Below, in pieces: positions 8,722 through 17,458 of a DNA stretch of 64,000 bases; the stretch's first letter is position 1, and each line of letters opens with the position of its first letter. Below the pieces are notes generated by a model. It was not told the DNA's origin and searched no databases. It worked only from the letters and a program-made list of their open reading frames with translations. The stretch comes from Lewinellaceae bacterium (lineage in GTDB: Bacteria; Bacteroidota; Bacteroidia; Chitinophagales; Saprospiraceae), in the NCBI GenBank assembly GCA_020636275.1, contig JACJYD010000001.1, positions 1,116,001 to 1,180,000 on the forward strand. The letters run 5' to 3'. Made by a program: the position numbers and the translations under genes.

Positions 8722-10008
8722 ATGGCTGTTGATGTCCTCTTAGGCCTCCAATGGGGAGACGAAGGAAAAGGAAAGATTGTTGATTTCCTTGCCAATAACT
8801 ATCACATGGTTGCCCGCTTCCAGGGAGGACCAAATGCCGGACATACCCTCAAGTTCGACGGTAAGAAGTTCGTTCTGCATACCATTCCCTCCGGGATTTT
8901 CCGGGAAGGCTTGCTCAACCTCATCGGCAACGGAGTGGTCATCGACCCGGTAATCCTTCAACGCGAAGTCGATACCCTGGAAAATGTCGGGGTCGATTTC
9001 CGGGACCGGCTGCTCGTTTCCAGAAAAGCGCATCTGATCCTCCCGACCCACCGCTATCTGGATGCCGCTTCGGAGGCGTCCAAAGGAGAAGAAAAGATCG
9101 GCTCTACCCTCAAGGGGATCGGTCCGACCTACATGGATAAGACCGGTCGAAACGGCTTACGGGTCGGTGACGTCACCCTGTCCGATTTCGATCAAAAATA
9201 CCGCAGCCTTCGCTCCAAACACATGCGCCTGCTCCGCTTGTATCCCGATATCGAATTCGATCTCGAACGCGAAGAGGATGCCTGGATGGAAAGCCTGGAA
9301 TTGTTGCGAAACCTCCGGCATGTAAATGGTGAATATTTCATCAATGAATTCATCGGAGACGGCAAACGGGTATTGGCGGAAGGCGCTCAGGGGTCTATGC
9401 TGGATATCGATTTCGGCACCTATCCTTTCGTCACCTCCTCCAATACGGTTACTGCCGGGGCTTGTATCGGCCTGGGCATCGCTCCCCGGCAGGTCGGGGA
9501 GGTCATCGGCGTGACGAAAGCTTATTGTACGCGCGTGGGCAGCGGCCCGTTCCCCACCGAACTGGAAGACGAGACAGGTGAAACCCTTCGACGGGAAGGT
9601 GCTGAATTCGGCGCTACTACCGGTCGACCCCGCCGCTGCGGCTGGCTCGACCTGCCCCAACTGAAATATTCTATCCTTCTCAACGGAGTGACCCAGCTCG
9701 CCGTTACCAAGATCGATGTGCTCAATCACTTTGAGACCATCCGGATAGCAACTGCCTATAACTACGAAGGAACTCAAACCGACCAATTGCCGTTTGATCT
9801 TTGTGATGTCCAGATCGAACCGGTACTGGAAGATCATTCGGGATGGAAGCAATCGCTGGATGCCGCAACCGAATATGGGGACCTTCCGGCTGCAGCCCGG
9901 CAATATGTGGAAGCCATGGAGCGGTATCTCGACGTGCCGGTCACCATGGTATCTACCGGCCCCGAACGCAAAAAACTGATCCTGAAAGGGGTGAAAGCTC
10001 CTGTATAA
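8722..10008 (+). CDS. purA: Adenylosuccinate synthetase
   Basis: PurA condenses IMP with aspartate using GTP, the first committed step of AMP synthesis. The ATG at 8722 gives MAVDVLLGLQWGDEGKGKIV, which places the GDEGKGK P-loop near residues 12-18 as in all PurA proteins. An in-frame start 32 codons upstream would add a non-conserved leader and was not used. Other landmarks are NAGHT (about residues 37-41), IGSTLKGIGPTYMDK, EGAQGSMLDIDFGTYPFVTSSN and GRPRRCGW. The length of 428 residues is normal. It is followed within 30 bp by the YbjQ-like gene, so the two may be cotranscribed. Confidence 0.96.
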   Translation: MAVDVLLGLQWGDEGKGKIVDFLANNYHMVARFQGGPNAGHTLKFDGKKFVLHTIPSGIFREGLLNLIGNGVVIDPVILQREVDTLENVGVDFRDRLLVSRKAHLILPTHRYLDAASEASKGEEKIGSTLKGIGPTYMDKTGRNGLRVGDVTLSDFDQKYRSLRSKHMRLLRLYPDIEFDLEREEDAWMESLELLRNLRHVNGEYFINEFIGDGKRVLAEGAQGSMLDIDFGTYPFVTSSNTVTAGACIGLGIAPRQVGEVIGVTKAYCTRVGSGPFPTELEDETGETLRREGAEFGATTGRPRRCGWLDLPQLKYSILLNGVTQLAVTKIDVLNHFETIRIATAYNYEGTQTDQLPFDLCDVQIEPVLEDHSGWKQSLDAATEYGDLPAAARQYVEAMERYLDVPVTMVSTGPERKKLILKGVKAPV

Positions 10009-10037
10009 AGGTGCGTGTCAAAAAAAAATACCAACCA

Positions 10038-10373
10038 ATGACAAAGATTATCATTGCCAATACGGAAACCATCGCCGGTTATGAGATCATAGAGGTCCTG
10101 GATATTGCCAGGGGCAGCACGGTTCGCGCCCGCAATATCGGCAGGGACATCGTTGCCGGATTTCGGAATATTGCCGGCGGAGAGATCCGGGAGTATACCC
10201 GCCTGATGGCCGAGGCGCGCGAGCAGGCGATCGACCGCATGCTCGCCGATGCCGAAGAACTGGGCGCCGATGCCGTTGTTAATGTCCGGTTTACCACCGC
10301 CATGGTAATGCAAGGCTGTTCCGAAATACTGGCCTACGGCACCGCTGTTAAGATTCGAAAACTGAACGAATAA
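10038..10373 (+). CDS. YbjQ/UPF0145 family heavy-metal-binding-like protein
   Basis: The ATG at 10038 starts a 111-residue protein. Its core pattern fits the YbjQ (UPF0145) family: an N-terminal ETIAGYEI, then RDIVAGFRNIAGGEIREYT, then AREQAIDRMLADAEELGADAVVNVRF. Family members form pentamers; a metal-binding role is suggested by name but not proven. There is no signal peptide. It lies 29 bp after purA and 23 bp before smpB. Confidence 0.85.
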   Translation: MTKIIIANTETIAGYEIIEVLDIARGSTVRARNIGRDIVAGFRNIAGGEIREYTRLMAEAREQAIDRMLADAEELGADAVVNVRFTTAMVMQGCSEILAYGTAVKIRKLNE

Positions 10374-10396
10374 TTTAAAAACCCCCTTCTGGAGAC

Positions 10397-10864
10397 ATGG
10401 AAAAGAAGAAAAAGGGAAAAGTAGAGATCACCAACCGGAGGGCCGAATACGAATATCAATTTATCGACACCTTCGAAGCGGGGATCGCGCTATTGGGCAC
10501 GGAGATCAAATCGCTGCGCGGAGGAAATGCCAATATCAACGACGCTTTTTGTTTTTTTGAGAACGGAGAGTTGTACGTCAAGAATATGTATATCAAAGAG
10601 TATGCCTTCGCGACGTATTTTAACCATGAAGCGCGCCGTCCGCGCAAGTTGTTGCTGCGCAAACCCGAGTTGCGCAAACTCGAACGGCGGGTCCGGGAAA
10701 AGGGATTGACGATCGTGCCCTACCGGCTGTATTTTACCGAAAGGGGGTTTGCGAAACTGGAAATAGCCCTCGCACAGGGCAAGAAATCGTACGATAAACG
10801 CGAATCGATCAAGGAAAAAGATAGTAAACGAGACCTGGACCGGATGAAGAAAATTCGTTTATAA
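10397..10864 (+). CDS. smpB: SsrA-binding protein SmpB
   Basis: SmpB binds tmRNA and places it in stalled ribosomes for trans-translation. The 155-residue protein has the family motifs NRRAEYEYQFIDTFEAGIALLGTEIKSLR (about residues 12-40), GELYVKNMYI, RKLLLRKPEL and the basic C-terminal tail YDKRESIKEKDSKRDLDRM. Tagged products go to proteases such as ClpXP, encoded at 1.7-3.7 kb. No tmRNA gene was found in this window. Confidence 0.97.
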   Translation: MEKKKKGKVEITNRRAEYEYQFIDTFEAGIALLGTEIKSLRGGNANINDAFCFFENGELYVKNMYIKEYAFATYFNHEARRPRKLLLRKPELRKLERRVREKGLTIVPYRLYFTERGFAKLEIALAQGKKSYDKRESIKEKDSKRDLDRMKKIRL

Positions 10865-10908
10865 TATTTTTGTGTGGACCACTCCGGCACAAAAGAAGAG
10901 AAAATGCC

Positions 10909-11124
10909 ATGCGTTTGACCGAGTTAAAAGAAAATGAAGAGGGCATTCTCCATCGCTATGAGGATGAACGATTGGCTGTCAAGTTGATGGCTATGGGGGT
11001 GTTGCCCGGCAGCCGGTTGCGGGTGATTCGGAAAAATGCCTTCGGAAACACACTCTATGTGCGGGTTGATCAAATGCATTTGGCGATCCGGAAAACAGAA
11101 GCGGCATGTATAATCCTGAAGTGA
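10909..11124 (+). CDS. feoA: Ferrous iron transport protein A
   Basis: This is a 71-residue SH3-like protein that assists FeoB. The ATG at 10909 gives MRLTELKENEEGIL, the usual FeoA opening, and is preceded by a purine-rich AAAAGAAGAGAA stretch. An upstream TTG in the same frame (10870) would add 13 non-conserved residues. The MAMGVLPGSRLRV segment (about residues 25-37) is the FeoA core. The feoB start codon lies inside the 3' end of feoA, which suggests translational coupling. Confidence 0.92.
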   Translation: MRLTELKENEEGILHRYEDERLAVKLMAMGVLPGSRLRVIRKNAFGNTLYVRVDQMHLAIRKTEAACIILK

Positions 11125-13274
11125 TTGAAACCCCAGCCCTTAAAGGGCGGAAGCGCATGAAAGTCGCGTTGTTGGGCAATCCCAACAGCGGGAAAACTTC
11201 TGTTTTCAACAAACTCACCGGACTTCGGCAGAAGGTCGGCAATTTCCCCGGGGTGACGGTCGACGTCAAATCGGGGCGCCTGGATATGAACAAGGACCTG
11301 GCGGTCGAATTGATCGATCTGCCCGGCACTTACAGTCTCTTCCCTCATTCCAGCGACGAACGCATCGTCGTCAGTACCTTGTGCAACACCAGGGATGACA
11401 ACTATCCGGATGCCATCGTCTACGTGGCCAACAGCGCCCAGCTGGAAAAACATTTGCTCCTGTTTACCCAGCTCCTCGACCTGAACTTCCCGATTGTGCT
11501 TGCACTGAATATGGCCGATGTGGCAGAAGGAAAGGGAATGAAGATCGACAATGCGCGCCTGAGCAAAGAATTTCAGACGCCGGTGATCTCCGTCAACGCC
11601 CGGACCGGGGAGGGGATCGACCGGCTCAAGATCGTGTTAGAGGAGTTGTTGCTCCACGGGGTTCAGGCCGAAGGGTTGAGCCAACGCCGGCCGTTTTACG
11701 AACTTTCCGACCAGGAGGAGCAGCTTTCGGAACGGGCCGGGGAGGTTATGGAAGTCCGGAATGTCTACCACGGCCTCTTGCTGGCGCACCACCACTCCTG
11801 GTTACCTTTCCTGGACAACTGGTTGAAGGTTTCTATCAGCCACAAGCTGGAAAGTACCGAAAAACCGTTGCTGCATTACCAGGTTCGCGAAACGATGTCG
11901 CGTTTTGACCGACTGGGGCCCCTGCTGAAACGGAGTATCATGCGGCCGGCAGACCAGCCGCTTTCCCGGTCGGAATTTGCCGACCGTTTGCTTACCCACC
12001 GGGTTTGGGGACCGACCATCTTCTTTGTGTTGATGTTTCTGGTCTTTCAGGCGATTTTTGAAGGGGCGAGCTACCCCATGGACTGGATCGAGCAGATCTT
12101 CCGGGCCCTGGGGAGATGGTTGCAAACCTCCTTACCGGATTCGTGGTTCGCCGATTTGCTCGTCAAGGGGATCCTGTCGGGCTTGGGCGGTATTTTGGTA
12201 TTCATTCCCCAAATTGCCATCCTGTTTTTCCTGATCTCTATCCTGGAAGAAGTGGGTTATATGGCTCGCGCCGTATTTTTATTCGACAACCTCATGAGCC
12301 GCTTCGGTCTGAATGGCCGCAGCATCGTTGCGTTGATCTCCGGGGGCGCGTGTGCGGTGCCTGCCATCATGTCGACCCGTACGATCAGCAACTGGAAAGA
12401 GCGCCTGATCACGATCATGATCACCCCGCTGATCAGCTGTTCGGCCCGTATTCCGGTATATGCCTTGCTCATCGGTTTCGCCATTCCATCCGTGCCGGTA
12501 TTGGGTGTTTTCAACTTGCAGGGGATCGCCTTTATGGGATTGTACCTGCTCGGGATATTGGCGGCATTGGGCGTGGCCCTGATCTTTAAACTCGTTTTGC
12601 GGTCCGATGAGCGCAGCTTCCTACTTATGGAACTGCCCGACTATAAGCAGCCCCAATTGCGCAATGTAGGGTATACGGTTTATGAAAAGGTGAAGGCATT
12701 CACCCTGGAGGCCGGAAAGGTCATCCTGGCCATTTCCATTGTGCTTTGGGTATTGGCCGATTTTGGTCCGCGGAAAGAGATGGCCCGGGCCGAGGAGGAA
12801 GCCCGTACGATCGCCGCTCAAAACAACATGGATGAATCTGCAACGGCCGACCTGATCGCGTCCCGGCAGATCGAAGTATCTTATGCGGGGCATCTGGGCA
12901 AATTTATCGAACCCGTCATTCGTCCCCTGGGCTTCGACTGGAAGATCGGGATCGCCCTGATCACCTCCTTTGCCGCTCGCGAGGTTTTTGTCGGCACCAT
13001 GGCCACGATCTACAGCATAGGTAGCGAGTCGGATGAATTCGCCATCCGCGACCGCCTGGCGCAAGAGAAAGATCCGGTTTCCGGCAAGCCCGTGTACAAT
13101 ATGGCGACAGCCCTGTCGCTACTCATCTTCTACGTTTTTGCGATGCAATGTATGAGCACGCTCGCCGTGGTGCGCCGCGAAACCCGCTCCTGGAAATGGC
13201 CGATCATCCAGTTTCTCTTTATGGGAGGAATGGCGTATTTGGGGAGTTTGATCACCTATCAGCTTTTTGCTTAA
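11106..13274 (+). CDS. feoB: Ferrous iron transporter FeoB
   Basis: FeoB is the inner-membrane Fe(II) transporter with an N-terminal GTPase domain. The G1 motif GNPNSGKTS lies at residues 24-32; G2 is NFPGVTVD, G3 is DLPGTYSLFP and G4 is LNMAD. The membrane domain (about residues 290-720) contains the conserved repeats MARAVFLFDNLMSRFGLNGRS and FAAREVFVGTMATIY. At 722 residues the length is normal for Bacteroidota. The start used overlaps feoA by 19 bp; an internal ATG at 11157 (MKVALLGNPNSGK) is an alternative. The 3' end overlaps the convergent gene at 13271 by 4 bp. Confidence 0.95.
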   Translation: MYNPEVIETPALKGRKRMKVALLGNPNSGKTSVFNKLTGLRQKVGNFPGVTVDVKSGRLDMNKDLAVELIDLPGTYSLFPHSSDERIVVSTLCNTRDDNYPDAIVYVANSAQLEKHLLLFTQLLDLNFPIVLALNMADVAEGKGMKIDNARLSKEFQTPVISVNARTGEGIDRLKIVLEELLLHGVQAEGLSQRRPFYELSDQEEQLSERAGEVMEVRNVYHGLLLAHHHSWLPFLDNWLKVSISHKLESTEKPLLHYQVRETMSRFDRLGPLLKRSIMRPADQPLSRSEFADRLLTHRVWGPTIFFVLMFLVFQAIFEGASYPMDWIEQIFRALGRWLQTSLPDSWFADLLVKGILSGLGGILVFIPQIAILFFLISILEEVGYMARAVFLFDNLMSRFGLNGRSIVALISGGACAVPAIMSTRTISNWKERLITIMITPLISCSARIPVYALLIGFAIPSVPVLGVFNLQGIAFMGLYLLGILAALGVALIFKLVLRSDERSFLLMELPDYKQPQLRNVGYTVYEKVKAFTLEAGKVILAISIVLWVLADFGPRKEMARAEEEARTIAAQNNMDESATADLIASRQIEVSYAGHLGKFIEPVIRPLGFDWKIGIALITSFAAREVFVGTMATIYSIGSESDEFAIRDRLAQEKDPVSGKPVYNMATALSLLIFYVFAMQCMSTLAVVRRETRSWKWPIIQFLFMGGMAYLGSLITYQLFA

Positions 13275-13987
13275 TCCACATACTCCACGAGCCGCAGGAA
13301 GCGAAGGCCAAGGGTCACTTCCAGTGTGATGTTGGTGATGCGTCGTTCACTGAGGCTGCGGTTGGTGCCGGTGTAGGGATCGTAGACGTTGTCGATCGCA
13401 GGCTGGTAGTATTGCTTGGAGAGGTCGGGATTGACCGTAAATTCCAGTATGCCGCCTACCAGTTCGCCGAAGGGAAATTCAAATCCTCCGCCGACCGTCA
13501 TGCCGTAATTCAGCCGCCGCACCCAGGAGTCGGTTGGCCAGGTGGTAATGAAAGGATAGGTGGGATCTTCGTATTCCTTGAGATTGGTATTGATGGTGTA
13601 GTCGCCCCGCAAGCCGAGCAGGTAGTAGGCCTTGGTATCGCCAGTTCCGATATTGTGTTTTTTCTTGGCGCCAATGGTGAGCGACACGTTCCGGAACTGG
13701 AAATCCTGAGCGGGGGCCGTGCCGACGTTTCCGCTGATCGGATTGGTAAAGCGGAGATGCCGCAACGCGCTTCCTTTTACGTGATAGCCCGCTTGTGCGA
13801 AGAGGACGTTGTCGCCCAGCGATTCGATAAAGACGATGCCGTGGTATCGAAAGAGCGGTTGTTGGTCGAAGTCATTCCATTTCTGGAAGCCCATGGTCGG
13901 ACCTCCTTTGATGCCGAAGGCGGAGCCCTGGGCCCAGATGCTCAGGGCACATCCCATCAGGAAGAAGAGTAGATACCATTTTTTCAT
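13271..13987 (-). CDS. Outer-membrane beta-barrel protein (PorT-like size class)
   Basis: The ATG at 13985-13987 follows a GGAG motif; an upstream in-frame TTG is less likely. The 238-residue product begins with a signal peptide (MKKWYLLFFLMGCALSIWAQ). It continues with alternating glycine/aromatic strands (GIKGGPTMGF, YGMTVGGGFEFPFGELVGG, NITLEVTLGLRFL), typical of an 8-stranded outer-membrane barrel such as PorT/OMP_b-brl families. Its specific role is unknown. It lies 52 bp downstream of the LysM glucosaminidase on the same strand and may be in the same transcript. Confidence 0.7.
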   Translation of the reverse strand: MKKWYLLFFLMGCALSIWAQGSAFGIKGGPTMGFQKWNDFDQQPLFRYHGIVFIESLGDNVLFAQAGYHVKGSALRHLRFTNPISGNVGTAPAQDFQFRNVSLTIGAKKKHNIGTGDTKAYYLLGLRGDYTINTNLKEYEDPTYPFITTWPTDSWVRRLNYGMTVGGGFEFPFGELVGGILEFTVNPDLSKQYYQPAIDNVYDPYTGTNRSLSERRITNITLEVTLGLRFLRLVEYVD

Positions 13988-14038
13988 GTTCTCCAAAATT
14001 TATTGGGGGAACAGCCGGAGGCCGTTCCCTGTCAACCA

Positions 14039-15385
14039 TTATTTTACACGTAATTGTTGGCCCACCACGATCAGGGTTCCGCTGATCCCGTTGAGCTGCT
14101 GGATGGCCTGGACGGTGGTATTGTATCGTTTGGACAGGCTGTACAAGGTATCGCCCGGCGCGACGGTGTGATATACCACAGCGGGTTGATCGATAACCGG
14201 AGGCGGGGGAATGACTACCGGCGGTGTGGGGATCGGTTCTTCCTCCACGGGTTTGGTCTCGATAGGAAGGGGTGGAGGCGGAGGCAACACAGGAACCGGA
14301 GTCGGGGGTGTTTTTTCCACTTCGGGTTCTTCGATCACCTCTCCAAAGGGATCCTCCTCCGGAGGCCAGGCGAAGTCGTCGATATTGATCACATCGGGAT
14401 AGGGCGATTTATTGAGCACTTCGCCGACCAGTTTCGGCCGGTCCTCGTCTTTCTTGATCCTTCCGCGCAGGATGATTCGCTCGTCTTCGGCCGGTTCCGA
14501 TTTTTCGGGCATCCGGTTTTTCTTATACAGCTTGTTGAGCTTGATGCCGTAGGTTTGGGCGATGTCATACATCGTCTCGCCCTTTTTGACGTAGTGGTAT
14601 TTCCGGTCGCCCCGGTAGCTGTTTCGCTTGGGTTCCAGGAAGACCCGGTCGCCTTTTTTGAGGGCGGTGTTGGGCTTGGTCAGCATTTCGTTGTACTGGA
14701 GGAGCTTATAGACATCCCTGCCGGTGCGTTCGGCAATGATAGCGGGTGTTTCGCCCTCTTCGGCGATGACCACATCGACATCGTTCACCTGGAAGATGCC
14801 GATGAGCAGATCTTCATAGGTATTCTCCACCACATTGATAAAGGGGTCGACCACCGGTGGCCGGTCGTATTGGTAGAGCTGATACCGCTCGATGATGGCG
14901 ATCAGTTTGGAGTCGTAAGTGGCGCTGGTGGCGTAGCCGGCCTTTTTGAGTCCACTGGCCCAGCTTTTATAATCCATCGGGTCGAGGTGAAAAAGAAAAC
15001 CGTAGCGCCATTCTTTTTTGGGATCGCGAAGGAATTCGGAATGGGCGATAAAGGATTCCTGGGGGCGGCGATAGCTTCGGAAGCAAGACTTGACCAGTTT
15101 TCCGTTTTCGTCGTAGTCGTCGTCTTTTTTCATGTAGGTCTTGCCATCCCAATCAACGCCGCATTTGATCCCGAAATGGTTATTGGCGCGCTGTGCCAGT
15201 TCGCTTTGGCCGGCGTTGGATTCGAGCAGGGCCTGGGCCAGTTTGATACTGGCCGGGATGCCCGCTCTCTCCATTTCCTGGATGGCGATATCTTTAAAAT
15301 GTTCGATGTAGTCGCGTTGGACTTCCGTTTGGGAAGCGGCCAGAAGCGGTATCCAAAGAAGGATCAGCAAGATGCCTGTACGCAT
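14039..15385 (-). CDS. Secreted peptidoglycan glucosaminidase with LysM repeats
   Basis: The start at 15385 gives a clear signal peptide (MRTGILLILLWIPLLAASQ); an upstream frame extension lacks one. The mature N-terminal domain (about residues 20-180) is a FlgJ/glucosaminidase-type fold, with IPASIKLAQALLESNAGQSELA carrying the catalytic glutamate, then NNHFGIKCG. A degenerate LysM-like stretch near residues 215-265 and a LysM motif near 270-320 (YHYVKKGETMYDIAQTYGI) follow. A proline-rich linker and a final LysM (HTVAPGDTLYSLSKRYN) complete about 448 residues. It probably cleaves cell-wall glycan during growth or division. The family is common in Bacteroidota. Confidence 0.9.
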   Translation of the reverse strand: MRTGILLILLWIPLLAASQTEVQRDYIEHFKDIAIQEMERAGIPASIKLAQALLESNAGQSELAQRANNHFGIKCGVDWDGKTYMKKDDDYDENGKLVKSCFRSYRRPQESFIAHSEFLRDPKKEWRYGFLFHLDPMDYKSWASGLKKAGYATSATYDSKLIAIIERYQLYQYDRPPVVDPFINVVENTYEDLLIGIFQVNDVDVVIAEEGETPAIIAERTGRDVYKLLQYNEMLTKPNTALKKGDRVFLEPKRNSYRGDRKYHYVKKGETMYDIAQTYGIKLNKLYKKNRMPEKSEPAEDERIILRGRIKKDEDRPKLVGEVLNKSPYPDVINIDDFAWPPEEDPFGEVIEEPEVEKTPPTPVPVLPPPPPLPIETKPVEEEPIPTPPVVIPPPPVIDQPAVVYHTVAPGDTLYSLSKRYNTTVQAIQQLNGISGTLIVVGQQLRVK

Positions 15386-15504
15386 ATGAAGACGGTTTTG
15401 CGTTGGGACTGGGGATAGAAAGGTATTTTCAATCGATAAATAACGCAATATTTCCTGAGAATTGGTATAATCGGGGATACGATTAATCGATTGGAAAAGA
15501 AAAA

Positions 15505-15533
15505 CTCCCGGCACCTGGGTGTTGGGCCGGGAG
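15505..15533 (-). terminator. Intrinsic terminator after the S24 repressor gene
   Basis: On the minus strand the arms CTCCCGGC and GCCGGGAG are followed by TTTTTCTTTTCC. It lies between the repressor (ends 15620) and the glucosaminidase (starts 15385), so it would separate the two transcripts. The rest of the 234-bp gap shows no gene. Confidence 0.65.
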
Positions 15534-15619
15534 GGACGCATAAAAAACAGCAGACTGAGGAGCCACGCCGGCGTGGGAGGCCGGGAGGCGCCAATATGAA
15601 CGCAAAGTCGGGAAAATGG

Positions 15620-16351
15620 TCAGAGGTTGCTGATCCGCCGGATCACCTTATAGAGCCGGGTATGGATATTGACCTCTTCGATGAAGGGGTCGTGTTCGAG
15701 GTGATTGGCGGAGATCAGTTTCAGGTGTGTGACGCGCCCTCCGTGGTGGATGCGTTGCACGTATTTCACCCATACGGAGCCGTTGTTCTTGACGGCGTAG
15801 ATCTGGTTATCCTTCACCTGGTTGAGGTCTTCCAGTTCGCGGCAGACGACGACGTCTCCATCGTGGATCAGGGGCTCCATACTATTGCCGTTGATGGGGA
15901 AGGCGACCAATCCGGACCCGGCGAGGCCGGGAAGGGAGAAGTAGTCCAGATCTTCTCCGCGGAAGCCGTCTACATCGACGGCGGAACCGGCAAAGGCTTC
16001 GGTAGTGGTAAAGAGGATATTGCCCCGATAGCCGTGGTCCTCCGGTTCGGAAACGGATTTGGGAAGGTCGAGCCCAAACGGGGAGCCGAGGCCGTCCAGC
16101 ATAAACGATTCGTTGACGCCGAACTCCCGGCAGAACCGGCGCGCCTGGGAATAATTGATAACCCGTTTGTCGTCCGGGTTTAAAAAGGCCCGGATGATGT
16201 GCCCGTAGGCGCGATTGCCGAGGATCTTCTCCGCAAAGTCGCCCATGCCTTTTCCGTTTCGGTCGTTCTTTACAATGACACCTCGTCCTTCCAGCATTTT
16301 AAATGCCCGGATAAATCGATCGTTTAGTTGCAGCCGGTCTTCACCAATCAT
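15620..16351 (-). CDS. Phage-repressor-type regulator with S24 (LexA-like) peptidase domain
   Basis: The 243-residue protein has an N-terminal helix-turn-helix-like region (about residues 8-85, ending FGVNESFMLDG). The C-terminal S24 domain has the nucleophilic serine in INGNSMEPLIHDGD (about residue 156) and a candidate general-base lysine in SVWVKYVQ (about residue 194). Such proteins repress promoters and inactivate themselves by self-cleavage after RecA activation. The cleavage site is not evident. It is transcribed divergently from parA, sharing a 258-bp intergenic region. It could be a chromosomal stress regulator or a remnant of a mobile element; no other phage gene is nearby. Confidence 0.8.
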   Translation of the reverse strand: MIGEDRLQLNDRFIRAFKMLEGRGVIVKNDRNGKGMGDFAEKILGNRAYGHIIRAFLNPDDKRVINYSQARRFCREFGVNESFMLDGLGSPFGLDLPKSVSEPEDHGYRGNILFTTTEAFAGSAVDVDGFRGEDLDYFSLPGLAGSGLVAFPINGNSMEPLIHDGDVVVCRELEDLNQVKDNQIYAVKNNGSVWVKYVQRIHHGGRVTHLKLISANHLEHDPFIEEVNIHTRLYKVIRRISNL

Positions 16352-16554
16352 AAAAGAATGGGTTTTTGTTTGGAAAAATCATCAGGAGGATGAATTTTGT
16401 TGCAAGATAAAACAAATCAGTTTACCTTGCAAGGGTATTTAAAAAAAAATGTTCTTTTTTGGACTTGTTTTTATGCTCTGCACCGGAAGCAGATCCCATA
16501 AACCCTGAGTTTTCAACGTTTCGTTTTAAATCGGCATGGGTGCGGGGATTTTTA

Positions 16555-16562
16555 TATCTTTG
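16555..16562 (+). promoter_or_regulatory. Candidate -7 element of the parA promoter
   Basis: TATCTTTG matches TAnnTTTG. Transcription would begin near 16568, inside the left arm of the hairpin at 16561-16595. No good TTG at -33 is visible, only T-rich sequence. Confidence 0.5.
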
Positions 16563-16595
16563 CAGAGGAGCGCGCCGCCGGCGCGCTCCTCTGCA
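16561..16595 (+). promoter_or_regulatory. Perfect GC-rich hairpin directly upstream of parA
   Basis: Two 15-nt arms (TGCAGAGGAGCGCGC and its complement) enclose CGCCG. The structure starts at the end of the -7 element and stops 14 nt before the parA ATG. It lies between divergent genes, so it does not end either of them. A role in mRNA 5'-end stability or as a protein-binding site is inference. Confidence 0.6.
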
Positions 16596-16609
16596 TTTAA
16601 TCGTGTATT

Positions 16610-17398
16610 ATGGGTAAAGTCATTTCACTGCTCAACCACAAGGGCGGTGTGGGAAAGACCACCAGCGCCATCAACCTCGGCGCCGGTTTGGTAGAACTGG
16701 GTAAAAAAGTGTTGCTGGTGGACCTCGATCCGCAGGCCAATCTTACGTTGTCGCTGGGCATACCCCGGGAAAAGGTTACCATATACGAATCGCTGCGCGG
16801 CGAGTCGGAGCTGGTTCCCTATAAGGTCAAGCCCAACCTGGACGTCGTCATCTCCTCCCTCGACCTCTCGGGCGCTGAAATGGAGCTGATCAACGAGGCC
16901 GGACGCGAATACCTGCTGCGCGAACTCTTCGAACCGGTGGTGGCCGATTACGACTTCATTCTCGTCGACTGCCCGCCTTCCCTCGGGTTGCTGACCCTCA
17001 ATGCCCTGACGAGCAGCCACTACATCATCATCCCCCTTCAGACAGAGTTCCTGGCCTTGCAAGGCCTGACCAAGATCAAACAGGTCATCGACAAGGTGCG
17101 CGTGCGCCTCAATAAAAGCCTGCAGATCGTCGGGGTGGTGGCCACGATGTACGACTCCCGAAAGATCCTCAACCGCGACGTACTGGACACCATAAAGAAG
17201 TTTTTCGGCAAACGGGTCTTCGATACCATGATCCGCGATAATATCGCTCTGGCTGAAGCCCCTTCCAAACGACTGGATATCTTTGCATACAACCCCGGAA
17301 GCATCGGAGCGCAGGATTATCTGGCCCTCAGCAAGGAATTGCTCGAACGCCTTCAAAACGGGGTGCTAAAAGAAGAAGTGGAACGTTCCGGCGAATAA
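16610..17398 (+). CDS. parA: Chromosome partitioning ATPase ParA/Soj
   Basis: The 262-residue protein has the deviant Walker A motif HKGGVGKTTSAINLG (about residues 9-23), with both conserved lysines. Switch I follows (VDLDPQANLTLSLG, about 37-50) and switch II is DYDFILVDCPPSLGLLTLNAL (about 118-138). ParA forms a nucleoid-bound gradient that positions ParB-parS complexes. The ATG at 16610 is directly followed by the conserved MGKVISLLNHKGG. The gene is followed after 60 bp by a small basic protein rather than a canonical ParB, which is discussed separately. Confidence 0.92.
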   Translation: MGKVISLLNHKGGVGKTTSAINLGAGLVELGKKVLLVDLDPQANLTLSLGIPREKVTIYESLRGESELVPYKVKPNLDVVISSLDLSGAEMELINEAGREYLLRELFEPVVADYDFILVDCPPSLGLLTLNALTSSHYIIIPLQTEFLALQGLTKIKQVIDKVRVRLNKSLQIVGVVATMYDSRKILNRDVLDTIKKFFGKRVFDTMIRDNIALAEAPSKRLDIFAYNPGSIGAQDYLALSKELLERLQNGVLKEEVERSGE

Positions 17399-17458
17399 AA
17401 ACATTAAATACGAGTAGGACCTCGGATCTCCTGCTCCGAATAAATGCTATGAGTTATC

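Noticed and set aside
15620..16351. Prophage marked by the S24-type repressor
   Set aside because: No integrase, capsid, tail or lysis genes and no attachment-site repeats are nearby; flanking genes are chromosomal.
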